Positions 8,932 to 18,300 of a stretch of DNA of 63,761 nucleotides are shown in pieces. The stretch is from Betaproteobacteria bacterium Ga0077523 (lineage in GTDB: Bacteria > Pseudomonadota > Gammaproteobacteria > Burkholderiales > Ga0077523), in NCBI GenBank assembly GCA_001464695.1, contig LNDQ01000118.1, forward strand, positions 1 to 63,761, written 5' to 3'. How positions within the stretch are numbered: the stretch's first letter is position 1; each line of letters starts with the position of its first letter. The notes beneath the pieces are model-generated. The model did no database searches. It saw only the letters and a program-made list of their open reading frames with translations, and was not told the DNA's origin. A program made the position numbers and the translations under genes.

Positions 8932-10077
8932 TCAGGTGATCGTGCCGCCCTTGGTCTCGACATAGACCGCATACAGCGACGTCGAGCCCGTCATGAACAG
9001 ACGGTTGCGATGCGTACCGCCGAAGCACACGTTGGAGATGATTTCCGGCATGCGGATCATCCCGATGCGGGTGCCGTCGGGCGAGAAGCAATGCACACCG
9101 TCGTAGCCGTCGCCCACCCAGCCCATGCCGGCCCAGACGTTGCCGTCTTCGTCGCAGCGGATGCCGTCGGCGAAGCCGATCTTGCCGTCCATCTCCATGC
9201 TCGCGAACGTCTTCGGGTTCTTGAGCTTCTTGCCGTCCACGTCGTACACCCAGATCACGCTCTTCGCGTTGGGGTAGTGCGACAGGCCGGTGTCGGCGAT
9301 GTAGCACTTCTTGTAGTCGGGCGAGAAGCACAGGCCGTTCGGCTTGAACGGTTCGTCCGCCACCTTTTCCACTTTGCCCGGGGCGTCGATGCGGTACACG
9401 GCTTCCTTCTGGATCGGTTGCGGGCTGCCGGTGTTGAGGCGCACGCCTTCGTAGTTCATCAGGCCGCCGTAGCCGGGGTCGGTGAAGAACATCCAGCCAT
9501 CGGGGTGGCAGGCACCGTCGTTCGGCGCGTTGAAGCCTTTGCCGTCGGAACTCTTGTCGGCCAGGATGGTGACCGAGCCGTCGTACTCGTAGCGGGACAC
9601 GCGGCGCGTGCCGTGCTCGAATGCGATCTGGCGGCCTTGATGGTCGAACGTGTTGCCGTTCGAGTTGCCGGACGGATAGCGGAACCGGCGCGACACGTGG
9701 CCGTCTTCCTCGATCCAGCGCAGCTGCTCGTTGTTGGGAATGTCGGACCAGATCAGGTAGCGGCCGACACCGTTCCACGCCGGGCCCTCAGCCCACATCG
9801 TGCCGCGGTACAGGCGCAGGATCGGCGTGTTGCCGAGCTTGTACTTGAAGCGCTTGTCCAGAACCATCACGTCCGGGTTCGGATAGCGCGCGAGCGGGCC
9901 ATCCTCGTCGTACTTGTCGATGAAGTTGCGGGCGAACGCCTGCGGTGCCATCGCCGTCAGTGCGGCAACGCCGGTGGCCTTGGCCAGAAAGCTGCGACGG
10001 GTTTCGGGATCAGGTTGCGATTTGCCTTCGACCGGTTTGGACAGGTCGACGAAGCGGTGTTCCTGTGATCGTTCCAT
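8932..10077 (-). CDS. SMP-30/gluconolactonase-family protein with Tat signal
   Basis: 381 aa. Residues 26-50 hold a twin-arginine signal (TRRSFLAK, hydrophobic core, AFA cleavage site), so it is exported folded. The rest is a six-bladed SMP-30/LRE propeller: AEGPAWNGVGRYLIWSDIP, NGNTFDHQGR, the NAPNDGACHPDG metal-site segment, PNGLCFSPD and ADGIRCDEDGN. Members are metal-dependent lactonases that hydrolyse sugar or aromatic lactones; the substrate here is unknown. The gene stands alone, opposite an EamA exporter, and ends at a strong terminator. A second, cytoplasmic family member lies at 29567-30442. Confidence 0.9.
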   Translation of the reverse strand: MERSQEHRFVDLSKPVEGKSQPDPETRRSFLAKATGVAALTAMAPQAFARNFIDKYDEDGPLARYPNPDVMVLDKRFKYKLGNTPILRLYRGTMWAEGPAWNGVGRYLIWSDIPNNEQLRWIEEDGHVSRRFRYPSGNSNGNTFDHQGRQIAFEHGTRRVSRYEYDGSVTILADKSSDGKGFNAPNDGACHPDGWMFFTDPGYGGLMNYEGVRLNTGSPQPIQKEAVYRIDAPGKVEKVADEPFKPNGLCFSPDYKKCYIADTGLSHYPNAKSVIWVYDVDGKKLKNPKTFASMEMDGKIGFADGIRCDEDGNVWAGMGWVGDGYDGVHCFSPDGTRIGMIRMPEIISNVCFGGTHRNRLFMTGSTSLYAVYVETKGGTIT

Positions 10078-10278
10078 CGGGACTACTCCTCCAATATTGG
10101 TTCTTGATGGCGCTGGGGGCCCCGGTTCTCACCCAAGCACCGGTACGACAGCCCCTGCGCGACTCGCTCGCATTTTTTCGCGGCACGGGGTTTGTACAAC
10201 AGAGCCGCTGGAGTAGCAACGGCGGATTTCCCGCGTCGGCTACACTCCGGCTTCAATGGAGACGGAAACGCCGGTTCG

Positions 10279-11187
10279 ATGAAATCCGCCGCAGCGCAGC
10301 ATCACCATGTGAACCCGCGCGCCATCGTCATGATGCTGGGCATGGCGATGTGCTTCGCCGTCCTCGAGACCACGGCGAAATGGCTCTCGCACAGCTATCC
10401 GGTGCCCATGGTGGTGTGGTTCCGCTATGCGGTACACGTGGGCCTGATGCTGGTGCTGTTCGGCCCCATCATGCGCACGAAACTGGTGCGCACGACCCAG
10501 CCGGCGGGCCAGCTCGCACGGGCAACGCTGATGCTCGGCTCGACGCTGTGCAACTTCGGCGCCATCTCGTTCCTGCCGCTGGCCGAGGTGAAGGCCATCA
10601 GCTTCGTCTCGCCGCTGCTGGTGTCCATCCTGGCGGTGTGGTTGCTGCACGAGCACGTGTCCCTATCGCGCTGGATCGCGATCCTCGTAGGCTTCGGCGG
10701 CACGCTCTTCATCGTGCGGCCGGGGAGTGCAATGCTGAATCCGGCAGTGCTGCTCGCCCTCGGCGCGGCCGCCTGCTACAGCCTCTACCAGATCCTCACC
10801 CGCAAGATCAGCGGCGAAGACGACCAGCGCACCTCACTGTTCTATACGGCCTTCGTTGGCTTCATGCTCATGACGTTCATGCTGCCGCATGTGTGGGTGC
10901 GACCGCAGTGGGAGCATGCGCCGTTCTTCCTGCTGCTCGGGACGGCGGGGATGACGGGGCACTATCTGCTGATCAAGGCGCTGGAGATCGAGAAGGCTTC
11001 GGCGTTGTCGCCGTTTGGGTATTCGCAGCTACTGTGGATTGGACTGGCGGGGTGGTTCGTGTTCGGGGATTTTCCGGATGGGCATTCGCTGATCGGGATG
11101 GCGATCATCGTGGCCAGCGGGTTGTATGTGGCTTGGGGGCACAAGGTGATGAAGAAGGATGAGGAGCCGGATAGTGCTATTGAGTAG
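10279..11187 (+). CDS. EamA/DMT-family membrane transporter
   Basis: 302 aa with ten predicted membrane helices in two EamA halves (about residues 15-145 and 160-290). FCAVLETTAKWLSHSYP and WFRYAVHVGL open the first half, and the LGAAACYSLYQILTRKI segment the second. Drug/metabolite exporters of this type move small metabolites out of the cell; the substrate is not predictable. The ATG at 10279 is chosen because upstream in-frame codons encode a non-hydrophobic stretch through the promoter region. The last 100 bp use codons unlike the rest (more G/T ending). Confidence 0.88.
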   Translation: MKSAAAQHHHVNPRAIVMMLGMAMCFAVLETTAKWLSHSYPVPMVVWFRYAVHVGLMLVLFGPIMRTKLVRTTQPAGQLARATLMLGSTLCNFGAISFLPLAEVKAISFVSPLLVSILAVWLLHEHVSLSRWIAILVGFGGTLFIVRPGSAMLNPAVLLALGAAACYSLYQILTRKISGEDDQRTSLFYTAFVGFMLMTFMLPHVWVRPQWEHAPFFLLLGTAGMTGHYLLIKALEIEKASALSPFGYSQLLWIGLAGWFVFGDFPDGHSLIGMAIIVASGLYVAWGHKVMKKDEEPDSAIE

Positions 11188-11286
11188 GCCTAGTTTTCGC
11201 AGCACCGAGAAGCGCGTTTCGACACGGGAGTACCGTCCGAGAGTGAGATGTCCCCATCTGATCTCATTGTCCTGTCCGAACTCACA

Positions 11287-12333
11287 ATGACATTCGTGTC
11301 TCCACAGTACAGTCGAAATCAGGTCAATCGTGCTGGCGACGTTCTTGCGGGTCGGACGGAATTCGACCTTGATCAGTGGGTATGGGCATCCGCAGTACTA
11401 GCGAATTGGCGAGCGTCGCATGCGTATCCCATCAATACGTTTCAGGCACTGCTTCGCCTAAAACTGAAAGAGATTGACTCAAAGGCACTTGTGGCGCAGA
11501 GGCTGAAACGCTTCCCTTCCATTGTGACGAAGCTTCAACGATTTCCTGAAATGCAACTCGCCAGAATGCAGGATATCGGTGGCCTGCGAGCAGTGGTCAG
11601 TTCCATGGCACGCCTCCGAAAAATTGAGATCGCCTATCAGAACGCGACTTTCAAGCATCTGCTGGTTGGTGCGAAAGACTACGTCAATGAACCGAAGGAG
11701 GACGGCTACCGCAGTATTCATCTTGTCTACAGATACAAGAATGTTCGTGCGCCAATGTATGAAGGACTCTCGCTCGAACTTCAGCTTAGAACACGACTTC
11801 AGCATGCTTGGGCAACAGCTGTGGAAACAATGGGTACGTTTCTGGGCCAGGCTTTGAAGAGTGGGCAGGGAGATACCGATTGGAGGCAGTTCTTTGAAAA
11901 GGCTTCGGCAGCCATCGCCATTGTTGAACGAACCTCGCCGGTGCCTGGATTTGAAGATTGCGCTCCGAAAGACGTTTTCATTCAGGTGGCGGAGGCGGAA
12001 CGTCGTCTCAAAGTGCTCCACAAGCTTAGCGGATTTGCGATTGCTGCCGATCGGATTACGACTGAACGTGGTCAAGGTGCTTATCATCTCGTAATTCTCG
12101 ACTCCGGAAGTCGTACGGTGTCAATTCGTCCCTACGCGTTGGCGCGGTTAGAGGAGGCTAATCACGCCTATTCAGAAATTGAGGCGAGAACCAACGCTGG
12201 AGAGCCCATTGAGGCGGTCTTGGTTTCGGCCGGTCCGATTGATGCACTACGCAAGGCGTATCCCAATTACTTCTTGGACACAGCGGCCTTTGTCACGCAG
12301 ATCGAAAAGGTTATTGCTGATTCGCGTGGGTAA
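11287..12333 (+). CDS. Stand-alone RelA/SpoT-domain alarmone synthetase-like protein
   Basis: 348 aa. Alarmone-synthetase motifs are all present: RLKRFPSIVTKL (about 72-83), QDIGGLR (95-101), DYVNEPKEDGYRSIH (131-145) and ELQLRTRLQHAWA (164-176). No HD hydrolase, TGS or ACT domain is present, so this is a small-alarmone-synthetase-type enzyme predicted to transfer pyrophosphate from ATP to a nucleotide or tRNA. About 150 extra C-terminal residues have no domain I recognise. Codon use is clearly AT-richer than the flanking genes, suggesting transfer. No separate antitoxin-sized gene is adjacent. The ATG at 11287 (MTFVSPQYS) is preferred over 11248 because this N-terminus is conserved in the family. 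Confidence 0.85.
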   Translation: MTFVSPQYSRNQVNRAGDVLAGRTEFDLDQWVWASAVLANWRASHAYPINTFQALLRLKLKEIDSKALVAQRLKRFPSIVTKLQRFPEMQLARMQDIGGLRAVVSSMARLRKIEIAYQNATFKHLLVGAKDYVNEPKEDGYRSIHLVYRYKNVRAPMYEGLSLELQLRTRLQHAWATAVETMGTFLGQALKSGQGDTDWRQFFEKASAAIAIVERTSPVPGFEDCAPKDVFIQVAEAERRLKVLHKLSGFAIAADRITTERGQGAYHLVILDSGSRTVSIRPYALARLEEANHAYSEIEARTNAGEPIEAVLVSAGPIDALRKAYPNYFLDTAAFVTQIEKVIADSRG

Positions 12334-12768
12334 GCTTCAAGGCGATGATTCGTGGTCTCGGGAACGATAGGGAACGAAAGAATGGGGTCTTACAAGCACG
12401 CATCCGCAGGCGATCTTGACCCTACCGCGCCAGCGAACGCGCCAAGGCCTTAGTTCCGCACTCGCGGCGGAGCATTCTTCGGTCGCGCGTTCTTTTCTCC
12501 AGAAGAGGCGGTCCGCAGGAACCGGCGAAACGTCGGACATTCCAGATGGACTGAACGATGGGGTCATGAACGATGGGGCAGGTCTTGCAGTAATGCATCC
12601 ACGGAGTGACTGCGTGGAAATGTACACGGGCAAGTATGTCCATCACGGATGGAACTCCGCGACGTAGCATCATGGATTCATTGCGAGCGGCCTTCCGGGC
12701 CGCCATCTGTCGCGCCGACGTTGGTATAGTGCGCGACCTTTTCGCCTTTACTCCACGCCTCCGATTTC
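12334..12768. other. Gene-poor gap after the RelA/SpoT island
   Basis: 435 bp with only short open frames on both strands that overlap each other and have no recognisable product. Base composition is intermediate between the AT-richer upstream gene and the GC-rich tex gene. A small inverted repeat (TCCACG at 12598, CGTGGA at 12613) lies here. A possible promoter for tex includes TATAGT at 12725-12730, 39 bp before the tex start. This may be a remnant of the segment that carried the RelA/SpoT gene. Confidence 0.4.
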
Positions 12769-15201
12769 ATGCTCCCCCCGATCGATCACCGCATCGCCGC
12801 CGAACTCGGCGTCCGCCCCGCTCAGGTAACTGCTGCCGTCGCGTTGCTCGACGAAGGCGCCACCGTTCCTTTCGTCGCCCGCTACCGCAAGGAGGCCACC
12901 GACGGTCTCGACGACACGCAGCTGCGCACACTCGAGGAGCGGCTGGGTTATCTGAGGGAACTGGAAGAGCGGCGCACCGCGGTACTGGCCAGCATCGAAG
13001 AACAGGGCAAGCTGACACCAGAGCTCGCCACCGCGATCGCCGAGGCCGAGACGAAACAGCGGCTGGAGGACCTCTACCTCCCCTACAAGCCGAAGCGCCG
13101 CACCAAGGCACAGATCGCGCGCGAGGCGGGCCTGGAGCCGCTGGCCGATGCGCTGCTGTCCGACCCGTCGCGCGATCCGGAAGCCGAAGCGCAGTCATAT
13201 CTGAAAGAGGCGTTCACCGGCCCCGACGGTGACAATCCCGGCGTGCCGGATGTGAAAGCCGCCCTCGACGGCGCGCGCCAGATCCTGATGGAGCGCTTTG
13301 CGGAGGACGCAGAGTTGCTCGCCCAGTTGCGCAGCCGCATGGGTGAGAACGGTGTGGTCGTGTCGGCGGTGGCGGAAGGGAAGGAGACGGAGGGCGCGAA
13401 GTTCCGCGACTACTTCGCCTACTCGGAGCAGCTTTCCGGCATTCCCTCGCATCGCGCCTTGGCGTTGTTTCGTGGCCGGCATGAAGAGATTCTTCGCGTC
13501 TCGCTCAAGCTGCCTGAGGAGCTGGACGAAGCCGCGGCGAAGGCGGCCGATGCGCACCCGTGTGAAAGGTTGATCGCCGTCCGCGCCGGCATCCGCGATG
13601 AGGGGCGCCCCGCCGATGCCTGGCTGGTCGAGACTGCGCGCTGGACCTGGAAGGTGAAGCTCGGCTGGCAGATCGAGGGCGACTTGCTCGGTGAATTGCG
13701 CTCTCGCGCCGAGGAGGAGGCGATCCGTGTCTTCGCGCGGAACCTGCACGATTTGTTGCTTGCGGCGCCGGCCGGTCCGCGGCCGGTGCTGGGCCTCGAT
13801 CCTGGCCTGCGCACCGGCGTGAAGGTGGCCGTGGTGGACCGCACCGGCAAGGTGCTCGCCACCGATGCGATCTTCCCGCACGCGCCGCGCAACGATTGGG
13901 ACAAGTCCATCGCTACGCTGGCGGCGATATGCAAGGCCCATGACGTGGAATTGGTCGCCATCGGCAACGGCACGGCGTCGCGTGAGACGGATGCGCTGGT
14001 GGCCGAACTGATCAAGCGCCATCCCGATTTGCGCCTTACGCGAGTGGTGGTGTCGGAAGCGGGCGCCTCGGTGTACTCGGCCTCGGAACTCGCAGCCAAG
14101 GAGTTTCCTGATCTCGATGTGACTCTGCGCGGCGCAGTGTCCATCGCCCGCCGGCTGCAGGACCCGCTCGCTGAACTGGTGAAGATCGATCCCAAGTCCA
14201 TCGGCGTCGGCCAGTACCAGCACGATGTCGGTCAGGCGAAGCTGGCGCGTTCGCTCGATGCGGTGGTCGAGGACTGTGTGAATGCCGTCGGCGTGGACGT
14301 AAACACGGCTTCGGTGCCGCTGCTCGCGCGTATCTCCGGGCTCACCGCGTCGTTGGCGGAGAACATCGTGCGTCATCGCGATGCGAACGGTCCGTTCCGC
14401 ACCCGTGAGGACCTGCAACGGGTGCCGCGCCTCGGCCCCAAGACTTTCGAGCAGGCCGCCGGCTTCCTGCGCGTGCCCGGCGGCGAGAATCCGCTCGATG
14501 CCTCTGCGGTGCACCCGGAAGCCTATCCCGTGGTGGAGCGCATACTCGCCGACCTGCAGCGCGGCGTGCGCGATGTGATGGGCAACGCCCAGGCACTGCG
14601 CGCCATCGATCCGCGCCGCTACACCGACGAGCGTTTCGGCCTGCCCACGGTGCAGGACATCGTGCGCGAGTTGGAGAAACCAGGCCGCGATCCGCGCCCC
14701 GAATTCCGCACGGCACGCTTTACCGAAGGCGTGAACGAACTGAAGGACCTGCAGCCCGGCATGCTGCTCGAAGGCACGGTCACCAACGTGGCCAACTTCG
14801 GCGCGTTCATCGACGTGGGTGTGCACCAGGACGGCCTCGTGCACGTGTCGGCGCTATCGAACCGTTTCGTGAAGGACCCGCGCGAAGTCGTGAAGGCGGG
14901 CGATGTGGTCAAGGTGAAGGTGGTCACGGTGGACCTGGAGCGCAAACGCATCGCGCTCACCATGCGGTTGGACGATGGGCCGCGGGAAGGTGCGGGAGGC
15001 CGCGATGCCGGTCGTGGTGAGCGTCGCGAGGAGCGGCCGGGAAAGCCGCGTGGCGAAGGGAAGAAGACTCCCGCCCACGCAGGGCAAAACAGCCGGGGCC
15101 GGGGCGACAAGCCAGCGCCGGGGCCGCGCCCTGGGTCTCAGCCCGCGCCTGCCAATGCTGCGATGGCCGAGGCGCTGGCGCGGGCACTCAAGCGGGGGTG
15201 A
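12769..15201 (+). CDS. tex: Tex, RNA-binding transcription accessory protein
   Basis: 810 aa. The order is that of Tex: N-terminal helical domain ([35 protein letters not shown]), the YqgF/RuvC-like fold ([13 protein letters not shown], about residues 340-470), helix-hairpin-helix repeats ([14 protein letters not shown], about 505-590), a C-terminal S1 domain ([19 protein letters not shown], about 665-730) and a basic Gly/Arg/Pro-rich tail. Tex binds nucleic acid and influences transcription and stress survival. It appears monocistronic. Confidence 0.96.
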   Translation: MLPPIDHRIAAELGVRPAQVTAAVALLDEGATVPFVARYRKEATDGLDDTQLRTLEERLGYLRELEERRTAVLASIEEQGKLTPELATAIAEAETKQRLEDLYLPYKPKRRTKAQIAREAGLEPLADALLSDPSRDPEAEAQSYLKEAFTGPDGDNPGVPDVKAALDGARQILMERFAEDAELLAQLRSRMGENGVVVSAVAEGKETEGAKFRDYFAYSEQLSGIPSHRALALFRGRHEEILRVSLKLPEELDEAAAKAADAHPCERLIAVRAGIRDEGRPADAWLVETARWTWKVKLGWQIEGDLLGELRSRAEEEAIRVFARNLHDLLLAAPAGPRPVLGLDPGLRTGVKVAVVDRTGKVLATDAIFPHAPRNDWDKSIATLAAICKAHDVELVAIGNGTASRETDALVAELIKRHPDLRLTRVVVSEAGASVYSASELAAKEFPDLDVTLRGAVSIARRLQDPLAELVKIDPKSIGVGQYQHDVGQAKLARSLDAVVEDCVNAVGVDVNTASVPLLARISGLTASLAENIVRHRDANGPFRTREDLQRVPRLGPKTFEQAAGFLRVPGGENPLDASAVHPEAYPVVERILADLQRGVRDVMGNAQALRAIDPRRYTDERFGLPTVQDIVRELEKPGRDPRPEFRTARFTEGVNELKDLQPGMLLEGTVTNVANFGAFIDVGVHQDGLVHVSALSNRFVKDPREVVKAGDVVKVKVVTVDLERKRIALTMRLDDGPREGAGGRDAGRGERREERPGKPRGEGKKTPAHAGQNSRGRGDKPAPGPRPGSQPAPANAAMAEALARALKRG

Positions 15202-15330
15202 TCCTGGTGTTTTGTACGCTGTTTCGTACCGGCTCGAATGACTCGGCGCCACACTGAATGGCTGAACAGCCGCTCGAGACCGGGGTGACGGCGTTACACT
15301 TGCGGCAGGAAGGTTGTTGGAGATCAGGTA

Positions 15331-15549
15331 ATGGACTCCGTGCATGTAGTTCGCGATCCGGAAATTCTCGGTGGAACGCCTGTCTTCGCCGGTACCCGCG
15401 TGCCGGTGCGGGTGCTGTTCGAGCATCTGGCAGCGGGTGATTCGTTGGACGTTTTCCTCACGGACTTTCCTTCGGTGAGCCGCGAGATGGCGGTTCAGGT
15501 GCTCCAGGATGCGCGGGCTGCTCTAGCGCCGGATGCGCATCCTGCTTGA
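15331..15549 (+). CDS. DUF433 antitoxin-like protein
   Basis: 72 aa. It matches DUF433: VRDPEILGGTPVFAGTRVPVRVLFEHLAAGDSLDVFLTDFP is a compact DNA-binding-like helix bundle found as the upstream partner of PIN-like toxins (VapB45-type antitoxins). The gene overlaps the downstream toxin-like gene by 17 bp, indicating translational coupling. Autoregulation of the operon would be expected from the family; no operator is obvious in the 129 bp after tex. Confidence 0.88.
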   Translation: MDSVHVVRDPEILGGTPVFAGTRVPVRVLFEHLAAGDSLDVFLTDFPSVSREMAVQVLQDARAALAPDAHPA

Positions 15550-15853
15550 CGAATCAGTGCCCAGTCATCTGGGCGGATTGCTGACGAACCATCACGCGGT
15601 TTCGGTTCAGCGACGCGGATGGGCCGGTATCAAGAACGGCAGACTGCTCGCGCTCGCGGCGGAAGAGTTCGATGCGCTGATTACTGCCGACAGGGGCATG
15701 GAGTATCAGCAGAACCTTGCAACCCTGCCAATTGCCATCGTCATCGTTCTGGCGAACAGCAATCGCTTGCCCGACATGGCGCCTTTGGTGCCAAGCATCC
15801 TGAGGGCGCTCGACGATCTGCAACCCAAGACGCTCGTGCGAATCTCGCGGTAG
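15533..15853 (+). CDS. DUF5615 PIN-like toxin
   Basis: 106 aa. Residues MRILLDESVP, FDALITADRGMEYQQNL and the acidic positions Asp6, Glu7 and Asp near 58-63 match the DUF5615 PIN-like nuclease family (Mut7-C/VapC45 related), whose members are predicted metal-dependent RNases. It starts inside the last 17 bp of the DUF433 gene. Toxicity and target RNA are inferred from the family only. Confidence 0.88.
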   Translation: MRILLDESVPSHLGGLLTNHHAVSVQRRGWAGIKNGRLLALAAEEFDALITADRGMEYQQNLATLPIAIVIVLANSNRLPDMAPLVPSILRALDDLQPKTLVRISR

Positions 15854-15907
15854 TTCCGTACTCCTTCCGATCCGAAAGATGGGTCTCGAGTTCGGCCGAG
15901 CGTGCCT

Positions 15908-16555
15908 CTATGGCCGCTTCGTCAGTACGACGTGCATGGCACTCGGTGTCGTGACATGCCGCGTACGTTGGAATCCGAGCCCGAGCAGGTCGATACCTCC
16001 AAACAGGCTTTCGCCTGAGCCGAGCAGGACGGGGGAGATGGCAAGGTGCATCTCGTCGATCAGCCTGGCGCGCAAATACTGGCGGATGGTTGCGGACCCG
16101 CCGCCCACACGGATATCTTTCGTTCCTGCCGCTTCCTTCGCGCGCTTCAGCACCTCATAGATGCCTTCGGTCACGAAATGAAAGGTCGTCCCGCCCTGCA
16201 TCGTCAGCGGTGATCGCGGATGATGGGTGAGCACGAACACGGGCACGTGATAGGGTGGCTCGTCGCCCCACCAGCCTTTCCAGTTCTCGTCGGGCCATGG
16301 ACCGCGTATCGGACCGAACATGTTGCGGCCGAGAATCCACGCGCCCAGGTTGTCCATGGCCTGCGCGGCGAAGTCGTCGTCGACGCCCGTGGTGCCGTCG
16401 CCGCTGCCGTACATCTTCTGGAAGGTGCGCGTCGGGAAGAACCAGTTGTGGAGGGCCTCGCCGCCGACGCCAAGGGGATTGTCGACGCTCTGATCGGGCC
16501 CCGCCCCGAACCCGTCGATGGACAGGGCAAAGGCACTCACGCGCAGCTTGGACAT
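15908..16555 (-). CDS. Dihydrofolate reductase-like (RibD C-terminal) protein
   Basis: 215 aa. SAFALSIDGFGAGPDQS at the N-terminus, GRNMFGP (about 98) and the GGGSATIRQYLRARLIDEMHLAISPVLLGSGESLF segment (about 150-185) are the NADPH-binding and core motifs of the RibD C-terminal/DHFR-like reductase family. Members are small NAD(P)H-dependent reductases, mostly uncharacterised and not true folate reductases. It starts 9 bp after the SRPBCC gene, so the two are one operon. Confidence 0.88.
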   Translation of the reverse strand: MSKLRVSAFALSIDGFGAGPDQSVDNPLGVGGEALHNWFFPTRTFQKMYGSGDGTTGVDDDFAAQAMDNLGAWILGRNMFGPIRGPWPDENWKGWWGDEPPYHVPVFVLTHHPRSPLTMQGGTTFHFVTEGIYEVLKRAKEAAGTKDIRVGGGSATIRQYLRARLIDEMHLAISPVLLGSGESLFGGIDLLGLGFQRTRHVTTPSAMHVVLTKRP

Positions 16556-16564
16556 GCTCCGCCT

Positions 16565-17008
16565 TCAGCCCGGGATATCCGGCTCGACCAACCTCGCGAG
16601 TTGTGCGAGCGACTCCTGCCAGCCGAGGTAGCACATCTCCGTCGGGATGACGTCAGGAATGCCTGCCTGCTCGACGTTGAGCTCGGTGCCGCAGGACACT
16701 TTCTTCAGGTTCACGGTCACCACGATTTCACCGGCCAGGTTCGGATCATCGAACTTGTCGGTGTAGCGCAGGCGCTCGCCTGGGACCAACTCCAGAAACG
16801 AGCCGCCGAACGAATGGCCGTTGCCCGTCCTGAAGTTGTGGAACGACATCCTGAACGTGCCGCCGACCTTGGCGTCCATGTGCTGCACCTTGGCGATGAA
16901 ACCGTAAGGCGGCAGCCATCTCGCCATGGCGTCGGGATCCAGGAAAGCCTTGTAGACCACTTCGGGTGGTGCGCGCAGTACGCGATGAAGTCGAACGGTA
17001 CCCGGCAT
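16565..17008 (-). CDS. SRPBCC (AHSA1-like) domain protein
   Basis: 147 aa. VRLHRVLRAPPEVVYKAFLDPDAMARWLPP and the GGxFRMSFHN and GWQESLAQLARLVE segments form one helix-grip SRPBCC domain, a hydrophobic-ligand-binding fold common in stress-related small proteins. The ATG at 17008 follows a GGAGGA Shine-Dalgarno; a longer reading to 17086 would run through a strong inverted repeat and is rejected. It is followed at 9 bp by the DHFR-like gene. Confidence 0.88.
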   Translation of the reverse strand: MPGTVRLHRVLRAPPEVVYKAFLDPDAMARWLPPYGFIAKVQHMDAKVGGTFRMSFHNFRTGNGHSFGGSFLELVPGERLRYTDKFDDPNLAGEIVVTVNLKKVSCGTELNVEQAGIPDVIPTEMCYLGWQESLAQLARLVEPDIPG

Positions 17009-17050
17009 GTCTGCTCCTCCTATTGCGTGTTGGGGGTCGACCATGAATGT

Positions 17051-17096
17051 CGGCCGATGGTTCGATCCGGTTGGTACGGATGCCAACCATCGGCCG
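17051..17096. promoter_or_regulatory. Long inverted repeat in a divergent intergenic region
   Basis: CGGCCGATGGTT (17051-17062) is exactly complementary to AACCATCGGCCG (17085-17096), and an inner pair ATCCG/CGGAT (17065-17069, 17077-17081) extends the structure with only two- and three-base interruptions. It lies 43 bp upstream of the SRPBCC start and 104 bp upstream of the YHYH gene. No T-run follows, so a terminator is unlikely; an operator or 5'-leader hairpin fits better. Confidence 0.6.
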
Positions 17097-17199
17097 CAAG
17101 TCTGCCACGCAATGACTAACCGCGCGTCGCTGAGCGCTGCGCCGCCGGCGGGCGTGAGGTTGAGGTCGGCGTACAGTGGCAGGCTCGTGACTATGGCTT

Positions 17200-17589
17200 G
17201 TGAGGTGGTCGATGCGCGAGGAGCGAGGTCCTGTGGGCGCGTGGATCATGGGTTTGACGCCTGCGGTGCTAGTGTCCTGCGTTGTCACCGCCGCCGGCGC
17301 CCACTCCGGCGGTCTCGACAGCAAGGGGTGCCACACGAATCGCAAGACCAGCGAGTACCACTGCCATCGAGCGAGTGCCGACACGGAAGCATCGGACACG
17401 CCGCAACAAGCCGTACAACCGAAGGTCGACAGCATTGACCGCACTGGCGCACGCGCTGGACCGTTCCGCAACTGCACCGAAGCTCGCGCCGTCGGAGCAG
17501 CCCCGATTGCGCGCGGAGAGCCCGGTTACGCACCCCATCTCGACCGCGACAACGACGGCATCGCCTGCGAACCCTGGGGAGGTCGGTAG
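17200..17589 (+). CDS. Small secreted YHYH + Excalibur domain protein
   Basis: 129 aa from GTG (ATG alternative at 17212). After an N-terminal hydrophobic export segment comes a YHYH-type motif (HSGGLDSKGCHTNRKTSEYH, then CH), a linker, and a C-terminal Excalibur module (FRNCTEARAVGAAPIARGE ... HLDRDNDGIACE), whose DxDxDGxxCE loop binds calcium in related proteins. Both modules occur in small exported proteins, often near nucleases; no enzyme is adjacent here. Biological role unknown. Confidence 0.8.
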   Translation: MRWSMREERGPVGAWIMGLTPAVLVSCVVTAAGAHSGGLDSKGCHTNRKTSEYHCHRASADTEASDTPQQAVQPKVDSIDRTGARAGPFRNCTEARAVGAAPIARGEPGYAPHLDRDNDGIACEPWGGR

Positions 17590-17604
17590 TGCCCCGTTTG
17601 GTGC

Positions 17605-18243
17605 CTAGCGCCTGCGCTTCACGTACGAGGGCACCGGAATCGACTCGGGCAACCGCTCATCCGGTATCGGCTTGCCCGCCTTCAATTCCAGCGGCACCAC
17701 GCCAGCCCAGATCGGCATCGCGTAGTCCTCTTCGTCATCGATAGGGCCACCGGTCCTGATCTTCGCCGAGGCCTCCTCGATGGGCAGCTCCAGCACCGTC
17801 GTGCCGTTCAGTTCCTTGCGCGTCGGCCGGCGGATCTCGTCCCAGCGGCCCTTCAGGATGTTCTCCGAAATCACGACGAGCGCATGTTCCTTTTTCTCCG
17901 GGGCGACGGGCTTGGCGTTGCCGAGCACGACCACCGACCGGTAATTCATCGAGGAATGGAATCCGGAGCGTGCCAGCACCAGGCCGTCGAGGATCGTCAC
18001 CGTCAGGCACATGGGAATGCCTTCGGCCAGGGACTTGAGAGTCCGGCTTACCGCCGAGCCGTGAATGTAGAGCGTGTCGCCATCACGGCCGAAGCCGGTG
18101 GGGATGACGAAGGGCTGCCCGTGCGCCACGAATCCCACATGACAGATGAAGGCGGAATCGAGGATGGCATGGACGGTCTCGGCGTCATAACGACCACGCT
18201 TCGGCAGGCGCTTGACGGTGGTACGGGGTGACTTGAGCGGCAT
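17605..18243 (-). CDS. Pyridoxamine 5'-phosphate oxidase-family flavin-binding protein
   Basis: 212 aa. The segments LDSAFICHVGFVAHGQPFVIPTGF, LYIHGSAVSR, DGLVLARSGFHSSMNYRSVVVLG and WAGVVPLEL are those of the Pyridox_ox_2 split-barrel family, which bind FMN or heme and are often annotated as flavin-nucleotide-binding proteins. The exact reaction is unknown. Its stop is 15 bp from that of the convergent YHYH gene. Confidence 0.88.
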   Translation of the reverse strand: MPLKSPRTTVKRLPKRGRYDAETVHAILDSAFICHVGFVAHGQPFVIPTGFGRDGDTLYIHGSAVSRTLKSLAEGIPMCLTVTILDGLVLARSGFHSSMNYRSVVVLGNAKPVAPEKKEHALVVISENILKGRWDEIRRPTRKELNGTTVLELPIEEASAKIRTGGPIDDEEDYAMPIWAGVVPLELKAGKPIPDERLPESIPVPSYVKRRR

Positions 18244-18300
18244 GGCTTCGGATCGACAGGTTGGATAATCCCGTCACGATAGCGGCTGTCGCGTTGCGCG

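Noticed and set aside
12334..12768. Short frames with a repeated HFHAV/CITARP-like sequence
   Set aside because: Mutually overlapping on both strands; no recognisable protein; possible remnant only.
13195..14844. Long open frame opposite tex
   Set aside because: Antisense shadow of a strongly conserved gene; no domain.
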